NCBI GenBank assembly: GCA_002841655.1
Contig: PHAH01000028.1
Span: 1 to 8,389 of the forward strand
Length of the DNA: 8,389 nucleotides
Direction of reading: 5' to 3'
Origin: Candidatus Falkowbacteria bacterium HGW-Falkowbacteria-2
GTDB taxonomy: Bacteria > Patescibacteriota > Patescibacteriia > Patescibacteriales > UBA12465
In this document: positions 6,553 to 8,389 of the stretch, piece by piece
Position numbering within the stretch: the stretch's first letter is position 1
How the letters are laid out: each line of letters begins with the position of its first letter
Made by a program: the position numbers and the translations under genes
The notes under the pieces: model-generated
The model's database searches: none
What the model was told of the DNA's origin: nothing
The model's input: the letters and a program-made list of their open reading frames with translations, nothing else

Positions 6553-6568
6553 ATATGATTTGGTTAAT

Positions 6569-8389
6569 CTATTGTTGCGATGTGAGATTAATCACAATCT
6601 CTGTCGATTTATTGCTCTCATTGTGTGAGGCGTCAAGTGCGCTCAAACTAAAATAATGATTTCCAGATGGAAAACCAACTGAGCTGATTTCGATAAAGTT
6701 CGCACCGTTCTCAGAATCAAACGACTCTCCATATTGCCCACTAGCAATGCCGTGATACAAGCGATGGAATAAAGCGTCTGATTGTAATCCGTGCCAAGTA
6801 AACCTGATGCGCTGCCCGCTCTGAATAGTGCCGGTAAGGCCCTGAGGGGTCGCAGGAGCGATTTGATCAGTCACAGTAGCTCCCTTTTCATCCGACAAGA
6901 CACTTTCCACCTGAGCGGCAGAAATAGCAGAAACCTTAAAGCGATAGCTCTGACCAGTCTGGAGTCCACCAATGCGATAGCGACAAGTATATTTCTGTCC
7001 CGAAGTTGGAGTTGTCGGCGTACAAACAGTCCCTTGACCAGGTGCATAGGGGTCGGTCGGCTTTACATCAATGAAAGCCATATTTCCAGATGAAGCAGGT
7101 GCGTAGTATAAACGAAACTTACCCATTTGTGCAGGATTCGCATTATAGATTAAATTAGAAGAGCTATTCCATTCCACGCGAACAGTTTCACCGTCCTGTT
7201 CATCGATAGCGCCAGTAACAGCGCCCGACTGAGGTGTTGATTCCTTAAAGAAATATGATTCTTTAAGAACGTCCCAGATACAGAAGCCATCGCCGACTCC
7301 GTCAAAATTATTGTCAGGCCCACAAGTGGAACCGAGGTCAGTACAAGCTGTTCTTCCTTCACTACAGATTAACGCACTGCCGGTGCCACGAATAACTGCA
7401 GGGTTAATCATGGCCGGTAAATCATCACTGAAACCTTCCTGTCCGGCATCACGGCAATAATAGAACTTGTAGTTATAAGACTGACAATTACCGATTGCGC
7501 CGGCGCAAGTATCTACCCACGGTGACCAAGTCTGCGTTGTAGGATTCACTGGTGGCCAAGGATTCTTACATAAGAATATATACAGAGGGGTTTCGCCAAC
7601 CAGGCCGTCCCCATCATCATAGGCATTACAGCAATTATTAATACAGGCTGGCTCAGCGCATACACAAGACGAAGAAGGATTACACTGTGGCGCTGTGAAG
7701 CGGTCCATGTTAATCGTTGAGCGGAGCATGGTGGAATCATCGGTTACCCCGGCAACCATTTCAACGAAGGCACGATTTGCTTCCAAGCCATTAATTGAAC
7801 GAATAGAAGCAATTGAAGGCTTAACTACGTTCCACTGCCAGTCCCAGAAATAACCTTGGGTCGGATAAAGAATCTGTCCGTTAGCACTAAAAGCGCGCAC
7901 GGAAAATACTTTGTCACGATCACTCTTAGTATCAAAATTATTACTCTGTGGATCGGTGTCATTTTCATTTAAGTCATTGGCGTCATCCTGGAACAAATAC
8001 GAGGCCGGATCAGTTTCAGTGTAATCAACCATACAGACGCCAGCATTTGAACCTTGCGACGGCAAGGTGGCAAAAGAAGCGATATATGAATTGCTAAATG
8101 ATAGGTTGTTAAACGTGATATTGCTGCCCTCAACATAAGCATTACTGCTCAAATCTAAGTAGCCCTTGCCATTCATGCCTAGTTGCCACGAACTCATCAC
8201 ACCAGAATTACTATCAAGAACCTGGTCACCTTTAACTACAAGGTAGTAGTTTGAACCAGCTGCTAATAATTTCTTAGGCGTAAATACCGCCGTTGTGCGG
8301 TTACCATTATTACTTGCGGACACAGTTCCTGGAACCGAACAGTATAGTTTCGAAGCATCAGGAATATCCGCTAAAGCCGTCGCGGATTT
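6569..8389 (-). CDS. 3' part of a large Ig-like/FN3 surface protein (5' end outside window)
   Basis: The frame is open to the right edge, giving 606 visible residues. The GTG at 8323 is an internal Val inside a domain, not a start. Residues 1-60 fit a bacterial Ig-like domain of Big_5 type (NRTTAVFTPKKLLAAGSNYYLVV). About 154-228 resembles a group 2 Ig-like domain (VFSVRAFSANGQIL, then WQWNVVKPSIASI). About 234-370 is a Cys-rich region with CVCAEPACINNCCN and a CGPDNNFDGVGDGFC stretch. About 395-506 is a fibronectin type III domain, interrupted by a Cys-containing loop, and 511-606 is a second one (IAPATPQGLTG start, HYFSLSALDASHNES end). It ends at a TAG with no membrane helix or sorting motif after the last FN3. 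The next gene starts 16 nt downstream, so the two large proteins are very likely co-expressed and may act together at the cell surface. The N-terminal part, including any signal peptide, lies outside the window. Confidence 0.9.
   Translation of the reverse strand, partial: KSATALADIPDASKLYCSVPGTVSASNNGNRTTAVFTPKKLLAAGSNYYLVVKGDQVLDSNSGVMSSWQLGMNGKGYLDLSSNAYVEGSNITFNNLSFSNSYIASFATLPSQGSNAGVCMVDYTETDPASYLFQDDANDLNENDTDPQSNNFDTKSDRDKVFSVRAFSANGQILYPTQGYFWDWQWNVVKPSIASIRSINGLEANRAFVEMVAGVTDDSTMLRSTINMDRFTAPQCNPSSSCVCAEPACINNCCNAYDDGDGLVGETPLYIFLCKNPWPPVNPTTQTWSPWVDTCAGAIGNCQSYNYKFYYCRDAGQEGFSDDLPAMINPAVIRGTGSALICSEGRTACTDLGSTCGPDNNFDGVGDGFCIWDVLKESYFFKESTPQSGAVTGAIDEQDGETVRVEWNSSSNLIYNANPAQMGKFRLYYAPASSGNMAFIDVKPTDPYAPGQGTVCTPTTPTSGQKYTCRYRIGGLQTGQSYRFKVSAISAAQVESVLSDEKGATVTDQIAPATPQGLTGTIQSGQRIRFTWHGLQSDALFHRLYHGIASGQYGESFDSENGANFIEISSVGFPSGNHYFSLSALDASHNESNKSTEIVINLTSQQ

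Noticed and set aside
6791..7093. A 100-codon open frame on the + strand
   Set aside because: It lies wholly antisense to the FN3 region of a clearly coding gene, is Ser/Arg-rich, and shows no domain or start signal.
8321..8323. GTG as start of the Ig/FN3 protein
   Set aside because: The frame stays open to the window edge and the preceding residues (PDASKLYCSVPGT) continue an Ig-like domain, so GTG encodes an internal Val.
1107..8389. Alternative genetic code (UGA recoded as Gly, as in some CPR lineages)
   Set aside because: All visible stops are TAA or TAG, but no frame needs UGA readthrough and long genes read correctly with the standard code; eight stops are too few to conclude anything.

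Overview
The window looks like part of a genome from the Candidate Phyla Radiation (Patescibacteria), probably of Parcubacteria type. This is inferred from gene content: very large secreted proteins mixing Ig-like, FN3 and Cys-rich modules, tandem single-pass membrane proteins carrying thrombospondin type 3 (TSP3) calcium repeats, tightly packed genes with 3-65 nt gaps, and almost no Shine-Dalgarno sequences. No rRNA or other lineage marker is present, so the assignment is tentative. The standard genetic code reads all frames. No stretch over 300 bases lacks a gene.

Left part, + strand (1-1092). The window opens inside a reading frame that encodes a PAS domain and the first residues of a sigma-54 activator AAA+ domain. 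It stops before the Walker A motif, so it is a truncated remnant. Hand counting gives about 31% GC for it, against about 44% for the next gene. That gene is an intact clpP with the full Ser-His-Asp triad. A good promoter match for clpP overlaps the 3' tail of the broken frame, which suggests an old or artificial junction just upstream. A strong hairpin flanked by A and T runs follows clpP and can terminate transcription in both directions.

Right part, - strand (1107-8389, read right to left). Six co-directional genes form a cell-surface cluster. First is the 3' part of a large Ig/FN3 protein that is cut by the window edge. Next comes a 1057-residue secreted protein with a pilin-like segment, Ig-like domains and a C-terminal Cys-rich region made of repeated 10-Cys modules. 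It is followed by a 103-residue membrane-anchored protein, a 228-residue TM-TSP3 protein, a 62-residue tail-anchored protein, and a 329-residue TM-TSP3 protein with an extra C-terminal globular domain. Gaps are 16, 11, 65, 15 and 3 nt. Only the 65-nt gap holds a visible -10 element, so the last three genes may also be transcribed separately.

The cluster is best read as an envelope or adhesion module. Two large secreted, disulfide-rich proteins are encoded together with four small or medium single-pass membrane proteins whose extracellular parts could dock or organise them. The function is inferred from architecture only.
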